From: Acidobacteriota bacterium
GTDB lineage: Bacteria; Acidobacteriota; Thermoanaerobaculia; Multivoradales; JBCCEF01
NCBI GenBank assembly: GCA_039028635.1
Contig: JBCCHV010000017.1
Location: 35,064 to 99,063, forward strand
Length of the DNA: 64,000 nucleotides
Direction: 5' to 3'
Part shown: positions 37,801 to 49,800 of the stretch, piece after piece
How the letters are laid out: every line of letters starts with the position of its first letter
Position numbering within the stretch: position 1 is the stretch's first letter
Translations under genes and position numbers: made by a program
The notes under the pieces: generated by a model
What the model was told of the DNA's origin: nothing
What the model saw: only the letters and a program-made list of their open reading frames with translations
Database searches by the model: none

Positions 37801-40800
37801 CTCGCCGCCGGCGACGCCAAGTAGGCGTGCTCGCCGTCGTCGCTCACCAACACCGAAGCCGCCCCCGCCATCTCGACGGCGTCGAGCTCGGCGGCGACGA
37901 AGGTCAAGGCGGTATCGCTGCTGCAGCTCCAGGTCGCCGAAACGACCTCCGGCACCAGCGGATCCTCGAGCTCGCCGGCGAGCAGGTCGCTCGGGCCGAG
38001 GTTCTCGACGGTGATGACATAGGAGGTCACCGTTCCCGGCACCGAGGTGGTGGCGCCGTCGTCCTTGGTCAAGACCAGATCGACCTCCGGCACCAGGTCA
38101 TTCTCGTCGACCGCCAAATTGTCGTCCGGATCCTCGTCGATCACGCCCATCGGCGCCTCGACCGTCGCTTCGTTGCGCAGGGTTCCAGTCGCCGAAGGCA
38201 CCACCGTTCCCTGCAGCGCGAAGACCGCCTGACCACCGGCCACCAGATCGATCGACTCCACCAACCGTCGTCCGCTGCCGGTGGCGTCGCAACGGGAGCC
38301 GGCCTGGCGTTCGTAGATCACCAGAGAGTCACCGGTGGCGGCAGTGGCATAGAGCTGGTCGCCGTCGCTGCTCACCACCAGGCCGCTGATCTCCGCGAGA
38401 CCCGCGTCGGCGGGACCGAGCAGCGCCTCGACGAAGGTCAGCTCGCCGGAGGCAGCGCGCGCCAGAACCGCCAGACCATCTTCGCCGGGAGCCCCGGCAT
38501 AGAGGTGCTCGCCGTCGCCGGAAAGGGCCAAGGAAGCGACGCCGGCCAGTCCATCGACGCCGGCGACATCGTCGACCAGCGCCGCGATGAAGCTCTGTCC
38601 ACCGGCGCCATCGCGCAACACGGCCACGGCGTTGGCGGTGCTGCCGGCGATATAGAGATCGCCGTCTTCACTGACCGCTATCGCCGCGGCGCCGGCCAGG
38701 CCGGTGACCGCCGCGCCATCGAGCAGATCACCATCCTCGATGGCGTCGACGAAGGTCAGTCGGCCGTCGCCGGCGCGGTCGAAGATCGCCACCGCGTCGT
38801 CGAGGGAACCGACGGCGTAGACCCGCTGACCGCTGTCGGCCACCGCCAAGTCGGCAGCGCCGGCAAGACCGTCGACGCCGTCGACGCCATCGATCCAGGC
38901 TTCGAGGAAGGTCAGGGTGCCGTCCGCCTCGACGGCGAAGACCGCCAGACCATTGTCGGCTCGGCCGACGGCGTAGAGATGTGAGCCGTCCGGAGACAGC
39001 GCCAGCGCGGCGACCCCACCGAGGCCGTCGACGAAGCCGCCACCGGCCGGATCGCCGTCCTGCACGAAGGCGGCGAAGGTGAGCTCGCCGGTGAGGCTGT
39101 CGCGGGTGAAGATCGCGATGGCGTCATCGGTGGCGCCGGCGACGTAGACGTGACTGCCGTCGCCATCGACCACCACATCGGAAGCTCCGGCGAGACCATC
39201 CACCGTGCCGAGGTCGCTGCAGCTCGCGTCGTAGGCCGTCTGGCCATCGCTGATGGCCCCGAGGTAGGTCAGGGCGCCGGTGCTGGCGGAGCGGCTGAAC
39301 AGCGCCACCGCGTCGTCGTCGAAGCTCGCCGCGTAGGCGCTGCGGCCATCGGCGCTCACCGCCACCGCGGCGGCCCCTTCGAGGCCCTCGAGGGCGGTCA
39401 CCGGGCCACCGCAGGTCGACAGCGAGACGGCATCCCCTTCAGTGAACAGCACCGGGCTGAAGGTCGGCACGCCGAGCAGTCCGGGGATCGGGGTCGCGCT
39501 GCAGGTCCAGGAGATGTCGTTCATGACCTCCGGGAAGATGTCCCGCACCAACACGCCCGAGGCATCGCTCGGCCCGCGGTTGTCGACGGTGATCTTGTAG
39601 GCGACATCGCGCCCCGGCGTCGAGGTGGTGGACTCGTCGGCAGTGCAGGTCGCGAGGTCCGACGGCAGCGGCAGATCGCAATTGATCTTGGAGATCTCGA
39701 GATCGGCCTGCGCCGTCAGAATGGTGTTGTCGTCGGTCGCCGAGTCGTTGCTGGTGTCGAGCTCGATCACCCCGGCCGGCGCCTCGACGGTGGCGGTGTT
39801 GACCACCGATCCGGTGGCGTCCGGCCGCACCGTGGCGGTGGCCTGGAACTCGATGATGCCGCCGGCCGGCAGGCTGACGTCCTGCACGATGTCGCCGGTG
39901 CCACCGAAGCAGCTCGCCCCCGCGGTGATGATCGAGCAGGTGAAGCTGACGTCGACCAGCTCCACCGGGAAGATGTCCGTCACCCGAGCCCCGACCACCG
40001 CGCTCGGACCCTGGTTGGTCACCCGGATGACGTAGTTCACCGTCGCACCCGGGGCGACGCCGCCGCCGCCGTTGCTCTGCGCGGCGACCAGGGCGAGCTC
40101 GCCGCTGCCGGTTTCGCTGGTCGAATCCCAGTCCCGTTCGAGGGCCGAAACGGCGGCATCGGTGGCCGCGGCGCTGTAGAGGAAGATGCCGTCTTCGGCG
40201 AAGGCCAGGGCTCTCACCCCAGCGAGACTGGCAACCGTCTCTCCACCCGACAGATCGCCATTGGCGAGGGCACCGATCCAGGTCAAGGCGCCGCTGGAGG
40301 CGTCGCGAGCGAACACCGCCACGGCGCTGCTGCCGGCCGCCGCGACATAGACGTGCTGGCCACCGGCATCGGCACCGGCGGGATCCGGCGTCACCAGCAC
40401 CGCCGCCGGAGCGAGCAGCGCGTCGGGGCTGCCGCCGGCGCCACCATCGCCGTCCACCCGAGCTTCCAGGAAGGTCAGGGAGCCGGTTGCCGTGTCGCGG
40501 CTGAAGACCACCACGCCGTTGGCGCCGGTGGCGGCGACGTAGAGCTGGAGCCCATCCGGTGAGACCGACAGACCGGCCGGCGACAGCAGCGAAGAGACGC
40601 CGTCGGCACCCTCGAACCAGGCGCGATCGAAGGTCAGGACCGGCGATCCGCCGGTGGCGACGGTGAAGTGGGCCACCGCCTGGTCGAGAGCGCCGGAAAC
40701 GTAGAGGTCGCTCCCCACCAGAGTCAGGGCGCGCGCGCCGGCCAGGCCATCGACGCCGGCCATGCCGTCCTCGTAGACCTCGACCTGGCTGAGCTCACCG

Positions 40801-43800
40801 AAGGTCGCCGCACCCGAGTCGGTGTCGCGGGCGAAGACGCTGACCGCATCACTGCCCTCCACCGCCACCAGCAGGTAGCTGCCATCGGCGCTCACCACCA
40901 GATCGCTCGGGGCGAGCAGAGCGGTCACCCCGGAGAGACCGTTCTGGACCAGCTGCAGGAAGCTCAAAGTGCCGTCGGAGGCATCGCGACGGAACACCGC
41001 CAAGGCGTTGTCGCCGGCACCGGCGACATAGACGTGCTCACCGTCCGGGGAGAGGGCTACCGCCCGTGCCCCGTTGAGGCCGTCGAGATCGGTGTCGTCG
41101 CGGTAAGTCTCGAGGAAGGTCAGCTCGCCGGTCAGGCCGTCGCGCTCGAAGACCACCACCGCGTCGTCGACCTCGCCGACGGCATAGACGTGAGCCCCGT
41201 CGCTGGCGATGGCGACATCGGCGGCGCCGGCCAAACCGACGACCTCGACGAACTGATCGGCCTTGGTGATCTCGAGATCGACCCGCGGCGACAAGGGATC
41301 GCTGTCGCTATCGCGGTTGTCCGAAGAATCGGTTTCGGTGGTGCCCAGCGGCACGTCGACGAAGACCTCGTTCACCAGCTCGTCTTCGCAGGGGTAGGGC
41401 GGAGCACAGGCATCGGCGGCGACGGTTCCCGTCACCTCGTACCGCAGGCGGGTGCCGGCGGCGACGTCGATGGTGTCATCGAGGGCGCAGTCGAGGCCCG
41501 AGCTGCCAGGATCGCAAACGCCGCTGTTGCAGCTCGAATCCGCCGGCCGGTCGAACACCGCGACGCTGTCGTCGAAGCGGCTGGCCACCAGCACCGTCCG
41601 GCCATCGGGGGTCAGGGCCAGAGCCGAGGCTCCGTCCAGGCCCTCGGCCTCGATGCCGTCGCGCTGGCGCTCGACGAAGGTGAGATCGCCGAAGGCCGTC
41701 GACTCGCGCCGGAACACCGCCACCGCACCCTCCGTCGCCGCCGTGTAGACGTTGAAGCCATCGGCGCTCACCGCCAACGCCGTCACCCCGGTCAGACCCT
41801 CGGCGTCGGTTCCGCTCACCAGGCTCTGACGGAAGCTCAGGCTGCCGGTGCTGGTGTCGCGACTGAACACCACCAGGGCATTCGAGCCGGCCGCCGCGAC
41901 GTAGAGATTGAGGCCGTCGTCGGCGAGGGCCAGGCCGCGCGGCTCGACCATGTCGGTGACCGTGCCGGAGCCGTTGCGCTCGAGGCCGGCGAAGCTCAAG
42001 GCGCCGCTGGTGCCGTCGCGGGTGAAGCGGGCCAGAGCATCCTCGGCCTCGCCGGCGACGTAGACATCGCCCGCCGTCGCCACCAGCGCCCGCGCTCCGG
42101 CGAGGCCGTCGACGCCCGCGACATCGTCCCGCACCAGCTCTTCGAAGGTCAGGGCGCCGGTGCCGGCATCGCGCGAGTAGTGGCTGACGGAGTTGTCGTT
42201 CGAGGCCGCCACGTAGAGATGGAGACCGCTGGGATCGAAGGCCAGGCCGGCCGCCGAATCGAGCCCGTCGACCACCGTCGCGCCGGCCTCCGGCAAGGCC
42301 ACCGAATCGTCCTGGAAGAGCGCCACGAAGGTCAGCGTGCCGTCGCCGGCGCGACTGAAGACCATCAGCGCATCGTCGGTACGGGCCGCCACATAGACGT
42401 GAGCGCCATCGGGACTGACGGTGACTGCGCTGGCACCGTCGAGGCCGGCGGGAGCGAGAGACTCGACGAACAGCAGACTGCCGTCGCCCTGAATCTCGAA
42501 GACGCTGACCGCGTCGTCGAGCAGACCTGTGACGTAGAGGTTCTGACCGCTGGGATCGATCGCCGTCGCCGCCGCGCCGTCGAGGCCGGCGACGCTGGCC
42601 TCCTCGTCGACCAGCGCCTGGCGGAAGTCGAGGGTGCCGGAGGGCTCGGCGACGCAGGTCCACTGCGCCACCCCCTCGAACAGGGTGCAAGCGCCGTCCG
42701 ACTCGCGGCAGAGATCGTCGCTCACGGTACCGCCGACGACGTTGCTCGGTCCGCGGTTGAAGACCTCGATCTCGTAGGTGGTCTCTTCGCCGGGCACCAC
42801 GCCGTCGACGCGGTTCGACTTGCTCACCTCGAGGTCCGCCTCGGGAGTCAGCAGGTCGGTGTCCGTGCAGGTGTTGTTGTCGGCGGCGCCGACACAGATG
42901 CCGCTGGGATGGGGATCCGCCGGGTCGCTCACCGCGCTGCTGCTGCCGGCGGCGACGGTGGCGGTGTTGACCAGGCTACCGGTGGCCGCCGGATCGACGG
43001 TGGCGCTGATCGTGTAGACCACCGAGCCGCCGGCGGCGATATCCACCTGGTCGACGAGATCGCCGACGCCGCTGCTGGTGCAGCGCGAGCCCGACGAACG
43101 CGAGAAGATCGCCACGCTGTCGCTCTGGAAGGCCGCCACGTAGACGTGGCGGGTGTCGCGGGTGACGGCCACCGAGTAGGGCTGGGTCAATCCGCTGACG
43201 CCGTCGGAGCCATCGACGCGGGCCTCGAGGAAGGTCAAAGAGCCGGTGGTGGCCTCGCGAGCGAAGACCGCCAGGGCCTGGTCGTCCTGACCTGCCACGT
43301 AGACGAATTTGCCGTCGTCGGCGACTGCCACGCCGCGGGCACCGTTGAGCCCGTCGACGGTGGACGAGCCGAGCACCCCGCCATCCGTCGCCGCCTGCAG
43401 CTCGCTCAGATCGCCGAAGTCGTCACCGGTCGAATCGGTGGCGCGCAGCAGGGCGACGAGGGAGTCGGCGACGCCGCTGGCGACATAGAGATTGCCGTCG
43501 TCCGGGCTCAAGGCCAGGCCGAGGGGACGATCGAGAGCCGCGATGGCCGTCGAACCGGCGACCGGGCTGGGGGAAGACGGCCCCTGCAGAACCTGCTGCT
43601 GGGTGAGCTCGCCGGTCACCGTGTCGCGCGCGAAGACCAGCACCGCGTCGGCCTCCGAGGCGGCGACATAGAGGTGCTCACCATCGGCGGTCACCACCAC
43701 GTCGTGGGCTCCCTGCAGCCCTTCGATGCCGCCGACGCCACTGGTGTAGGTGGTGATCCAGTCGAGCTCACCGCTCGCCCCGACGATCTCGAACACCGTC

Positions 43801-46800
43801 AGGCCGCCACCGAAGCCGGCGAAGCGGCTGGCGGCGTAGAGGAAGCGACCGTCGGCGCTGACCGCCAAGCCGGCGATCCCGAAGAGGCCGTCGACGGTAT
43901 CGCCGTCGCCTTCGACGGCGCCGTCGCGCTGCACCTCGATGAAGGTCAGCTCGCCGCTGGTGCCGTTGCGCTCGAAGACCGCCAGCCCGTTGGCGGAAGA
44001 AGCCACGCCCTGGCTGGCGACGTAGACGGTGCCGCCGGTCTGAGTGGCGGCCAAGGCCACCGGGAACTCGAGGCCATCGGCCCCGAGGTCGTCGCGTTCG
44101 ACCTCGATCAAGCTGAGATCGCCGGTGTCGCGATCCCGCTCCCAGGCGGAGACGGCGCTCTCGGAGGAGCTCGCCAGGTAGACGTGCTCGCCGAGATCGC
44201 CGACCACCAGCACATCGGAGGCGCCGTCGAGGCCGTCGGCGCCGCTGTCCGTATCGGCGATGGCGTCGACGAAGGCGAAGGTCGGCGGTGCCTGAGCGCG
44301 CTCCCAGACGGTGAGCGAGTCGTCGAAGACCGAGGCGGCATAGAGGTGCACGCCGTCGCCGTCGAGAGCCAAACCGACCACACCGCTGATGAAGGCCGAG
44401 GCGGCGCCGTCGTTGAGGACCTCGATGAACTTCAGGCTGCCGGAAGTCTGGTTGCGCTGATAGACGGCGATCGAGCTCGGCTCACCCACCGAGTCGTCGC
44501 CGGTGCTGGCGACGTAGAGATGGATCCCGTCCGGGCTCATGGCGATGCCGGTGGGCTGCTCGAGGCCTTGCGCCGAACCGCCCTCTCCCGAATCTCCCTT
44601 GACCCGGCTCAGGGAGGTCGAGGACAGGGTGCCGTCGCTCTCGCGCTGGAAGACCGCGATCGACTGGTCGAGGCGGCCGGTGACATAGACGTGCCGGCCC
44701 TCCTCCGGGCTGACCACCAGGTCGAAGGCACCGTCGACCAAGTCGGTGCCGGTATCGAGGGCCTGCAGGAAGGTGAGCTCGCCGCTGCTGTCGTCGATGG
44801 CGAAGGCGGAGACGGCGTCGTCTTCTTCGGCGGTGACGTAGAGGTTCTCGCCGTCCGGCGCCAGCGCCAGGGCACGCAGCCCGAGGAGGAGATCGCTGGG
44901 AGCCGAGTCGGCGACCTCCTGAACGAAGCTCAGGGTGCCGGTGCCGGCATCGAAGGCAAAGACGGTGATTCCCGAGCCCGCGAAGGTGGTCTCGTTACCG
45001 AGGGCGCTGACGTAGAGGAAATCGCCATCGGCGGAGAGGGCGAGACCGTTGGCACCGAGCAGCAGATTGGGCGTGCCGCCGGCACCGGCGATGCCGTCGA
45101 CCCGTTCCGATAGGAAGGTCAAGGTGCCATCGAGGGGGTCGCGCACGAAGACCGTGACCGCGCCATCGGTCTCGGAGGCCACCAGCACATGGGCGCCATC
45201 GTGGCTCACCAGCACCGCCGCCGCACCGACCAGATGATTGGCGACATCGCTCGAGCCACCGGCTCCTTCGACGCCGTCGAGGCGGGACTCGACGAAGGTC
45301 ACCTCGCCGCTGTCGCTATCGCGCTCGAAGACTTCCACCGCCCCTGGCGAACGCACCAGGTAGAGGAAGCCGCCGTCCGGGCTGATCGCGACCTGACGCG
45401 CCGTTTCGAGCGGGATCTCGGTCTCGATCAGGGTCAGCGTTCCACGCGGCGGGGCCTCCGACGAGCAGATCCAGCGGACATCCGTCAGCGTCGTCGGGAA
45501 GAGGTCCTCGACGGTCGCCAGGAAGGCGTCGTCGGGCCCTTCGTTGCTGACCACGATGGAGTACTCGAGAGTCTCTCCGGGAACCGCCGAGGTGGTGCCG
45601 TCGTCCTTGATGATCGACAGATCCGCTTCCGCCGACAGGAAGACGTTGACGAAGGAAGAGTTGTCCGGATTGGGATCGAAAAAGCCCGTCGGCGAGGTCA
45701 CCGTCGCGGTGTTGCTGAGCACGCCGCTGAGCACCGAGACCGTGCCGTCGATGGTGAAGGTCACTTCGCCGGCACCGCTGCAGTCGCTCGGGTCGCCGGC
45801 TTCGAGGTCGACGGTGAGGTTGATGTTGCCGCTGCCGGAGGCCGGGCAAGCGGTCTCCGGGGCACTGCCGCCGGTCACCGCACAGGTCCAGGTCGGCGAG
45901 CTGTAGGTACCCGGGAAGTCGTCGCGCACGACGGCGCCGACGACGTCGCTCGGACCGCAGTTCTTGACCCGGATCTCGAAGGCCAGGGCACCGGTGTCCT
46001 CGTCGACGCTGCCCGCCGTCTTGACGATCTGCAGGTCACCCTGGGGCGAGAGCTCGACCTCGGTGGTGACGCTCGATCCGTTGCTGTCGAGATGGGTCAC
46101 CGGCAGCTCCACCTCGGCGGTGTTGACCATGCAGGGCAGGCTGGCGTCGTAGGTGCAGGGCAGGCCGGCACTCGAGCGCAGCTCACCGGTGGCGATGACG
46201 GTGACGCCGAAGCCGGGCTCGAGATCGAGGCTGATGTCGAGATCGCCACTACCGGTGGTGGTGCCGCAGACCGCGTTGGCATTCCCGCTGCCGGTGCAGG
46301 TCCAGGTGACGGCGGTGAACTGGGTGTCGTCGAAGTCGTCGACCAAGCGCGCTCCGCTGACCGCCGAGGGGCCGGCGTTGAAGGCCACGATCTGCCACTG
46401 GAAGGGCTGCCCCGGCACCGCCGGATCGGTGAGTGCCAGCTTGGTCATCTGGACATCGATGAGGATCCCGATGTCATCCGTGTCGGTGCACTCGTTGTTG
46501 TTCGCGGCGCCATCGCAGACACCCGCCGGATGGGCGCTGGCGGCGTCCGTCACGATGGCGTCGGGAACCGTCGCAGTGGCGGTGTTGACGAGCGTCCCGG
46601 TCGCCCCGGCGGCCACCGTGGCATCGGCCTGAATGGTGATCGTGGCGCCTGCCGGGAGATCGACGCCGGCATCGAGATCACCGCTACCGGCGGCCGGGCA
46701 GGTCGCTCCGAAGGTGTCCCGCAGGCTGAACACCGAGCTACCGCCGCGATCCGCCAGCACGAGGAACTCACCGCCCGGGCTGAACACCGTCGAGACCGCC

Positions 46801-49800
46801 TCGCCGGCGGTCTGAGTGCTGACGAAAGTGAGCTCGTGGCCGACCCGCGAGAACAGCACGACGGAGTTGCTCCCGGGGCTGGTGACGACCACCTGGGTGC
46901 CGTCCGGGATCACCGCCAGACCGACGGGTCCGGAGAGACTGGTCGGCGAGCCGCCGAGGCCGCCGTCACCGGCAAAGCGCTCCGACCGGAAGGTCAACGA
47001 GCCATCGGCGGAGGCGATGTCGAAGGAGACGACGGCGTCTTCCGAGGTACCGCTGGCGAAGAGGTTGTCGCCCGCCGGGCTGACCGCAATGGCGGTGACC
47101 CCGCCGAGCCGCCGGCCGGCGTCGTCGAGCTCCGTCTCGACCAGCGTCAGATCGCCGCTCGCCGAGTCGATGGCGTAGACGTTGACCGCCGAGGCGGTGG
47201 GCGCCGCAGCATAGAGATATCGACCGCTCGGGTGCATGGCGAGGGCGGCGACGCCGGTGAGGCTGCCGGTGGCGGTGGTGCCGAGGAAGCTCACCGCCCC
47301 GCTTGCGGCGGTGCGCTCGAAGCGGGCGATCAGGTCGTCGTCCTGGCCGGCGACATAGAGGAATCGGCCGTCGGGCGTCAGCACCACTCCGGCGGCGCCT
47401 TCGAGGCCATCGACGCCGGACACGCCGTCGATCTTTTCCTCGACCAGAGTGAGAGTGCCATCGGTGCCATTGCGATCGAACACCGTCAAGGCGTGATCGA
47501 GGTTGGCGGTGACATAGACGTGCTCACCGTCCGGCGAGACCGCCACCCCGGTGGCGCCCTCGAGGCCATTGGGCTGATCGGGAAGGGTGCCGACGCCGTC
47601 GGTGCGGCTCTCGACGAAGCCCAGGCTGCCATCGCTCGCCAGCGACAGGACCGCCACCGCGTGATCGCTCTGACCGGTGGCGTAGATGAAGTCACCGGAG
47701 GGTGCCACCGCAACCGCCGTCACCGACCCCAGACCATCGACGCCGCCGATGCCGTTCTGCGCCTCGCCGCGGGTGAGCAGCGCGGCGCCGGTGCTGCAGG
47801 TGTAGGACACCGCCGACAGCAGCGTGTCGTCGAAGTCGTCGACCACCCGCACGCCGAAGAGATCACTCGGACCGCTGTTCGAGACTTCGATCACGTAGGA
47901 CACGACCTGCAGCGGCTGCACCGAGGTCAGTCCATCGTCCTTGGTGATCGAAACGTCGCCCACCGGCGTCAAGGAGTCGCTTTCGCTGCCGCTGTTGTTG
48001 CCCGTCGAGGGGTCCGATTCGCTGCCCAGGGCACTGACCGTGACGGTGTGATCGAGGCTCGGCGTCACCCGGTAATCGATGCCCGGAGAGACCACGCCCT
48101 CGATCGTCAAGGTCACCTGCTGGCCCGAGGCCAAGCTCAGGTCGACCCAACGATCGAAGGGCTGGATGGTGCCATCGCTGGCCGCGAACACCGGGCTCAA
48201 CAACTCCGCCGGAACCGGCGCCGGCAGCAGAAACCCGGAGCTGACGCTGGGGCCGTTGTTGCGCACCGTAAGGCTGTAGGACAGGCGTTCGCCAGGCGTC
48301 ACCGAGGTGGGCGTCGAAGTGAAACCGACCACCTCGAGATCGACCGACGGAATCAAGGCATCGGAGTCGGTGCAGGAATCGTTGTCGGCATCGCCGTCGC
48401 AGCCGGCGTTGGCGCTGCCGGCCGTATCGCTGTAGCCGGTGGGCGCCGCAGCGCTCGCCGTGTTGGAGAGGGTGCCGGTCTCGGCCGCCCCCACCGTGCC
48501 GGTGATCTGATAGGTCAGCGAGCCACCGACGGCGAGGTCGCCGCTGGTCGAGAGGTTGCCACTCCCCAAGCCGCCGGAGCAGCTACTGGCGATGTCCCGC
48601 AGATAGGTCGAGACGGCGTTGTCGGTGGCGCCGACGGCGACCACATGGTCGCCGAGGTCGCTGCCGGTGCCGCTGCCGCCGTAGAAAGCCACGGCGATCG
48701 CCTCGTCCAGGCCGTCGACGGTCAAGCTGCCGAGGCTGTCGCCATCGGTCACCGCCTGCACGAAGCTGAGGGCGCCGGAGCCATCGCGAGCGAGCACCGC
48801 CAAGGCGTCGCTGGCCTGGGAGGCCACGAAGAGATGACCACCCGCATCGTCGACGGCGAGGCCGGCGGCCCCTTCGAGGCCGGAAACGCCCGCGTCCGAT
48901 TCCTGGATGTCATCGACGAAGGTCAACAAGCCGGTACCGGAGTCCCGGCTGAACCACGACACCGCGTCGTTGACGTCGGCCGCGACGTAGACCTGCGAGC
49001 CGCTCGGGCCGACCAAGACCCCATGAGCACCGTTGAGCTGCGGCACCGTACCGCCCACAGAGTTGTCCTTCAGGCTCTGCAGCCAGGTCAGAGAGCCGTC
49101 CGCCGAGGAAACCGCGAAGGCGCTGACCGAGTCGTCGTCGCCAGCGGCGACGTAGGCGAAGGCGTCGTCGGAAGAGAGGTCGATCCCGCGCGCTCCGTTC
49201 AGGCCGTCGACGATGTTCACGCCCTGAATCGCGCCGTCCGCCAAGGAGCTCTCCCAGGTCAGGGAGCCCGCCGAGAAGGACAGGGAGGCAACGGCGTCGG
49301 AATCCCCCGCGGCGACCAGCACGAAAGCGTCGTCGGAGGTCACCGCGACGCCGCGCGCACCTTCGAGGCCGATGATCGTCGTCGAGCCCTCCATCGCCCC
49401 GTTGGTGCGGTGATCGGAATAGGTCAGGACACCGGTGCCCGAGTTGCGCGCAAAGGCGGCGATGGTGTCGCCGACTTCGGCGGCGACGAAAAGGTAGCTG
49501 GCGTCGGAGCTGAAGGCCAAGGCCGCGGGGCCGTCGAGGCCGTCTTCGCCGGAGCCGAGATCGCTCTGGGCCAGGGAGGAGCTGAAGGTCAGGGAGCCGG
49601 ACAGGGCATCACGGCTCCAAACGCTGACACGATCGTTGCCGGCTTCGGCGACGTAGACGAAGGCGCCGTCCGGGCTGATCAGGACATCGCGCGCCCCGGT
49701 CGCGCCGCTGTGGACATCGACGAAGGCGATCTCGCCGCTGCTGGTCGACGGCGAGGCACTACAGGACCAGGAAGAGGTCGGGCTGAAGGCCGCCGGCAGC

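Noticed and set aside
36800..49745. CRISPR array or DNA tandem repeat
   Set aside because: The periodicity of about 150 bp is protein-level blade repetition with diverged DNA, not short identical repeats with spacers.
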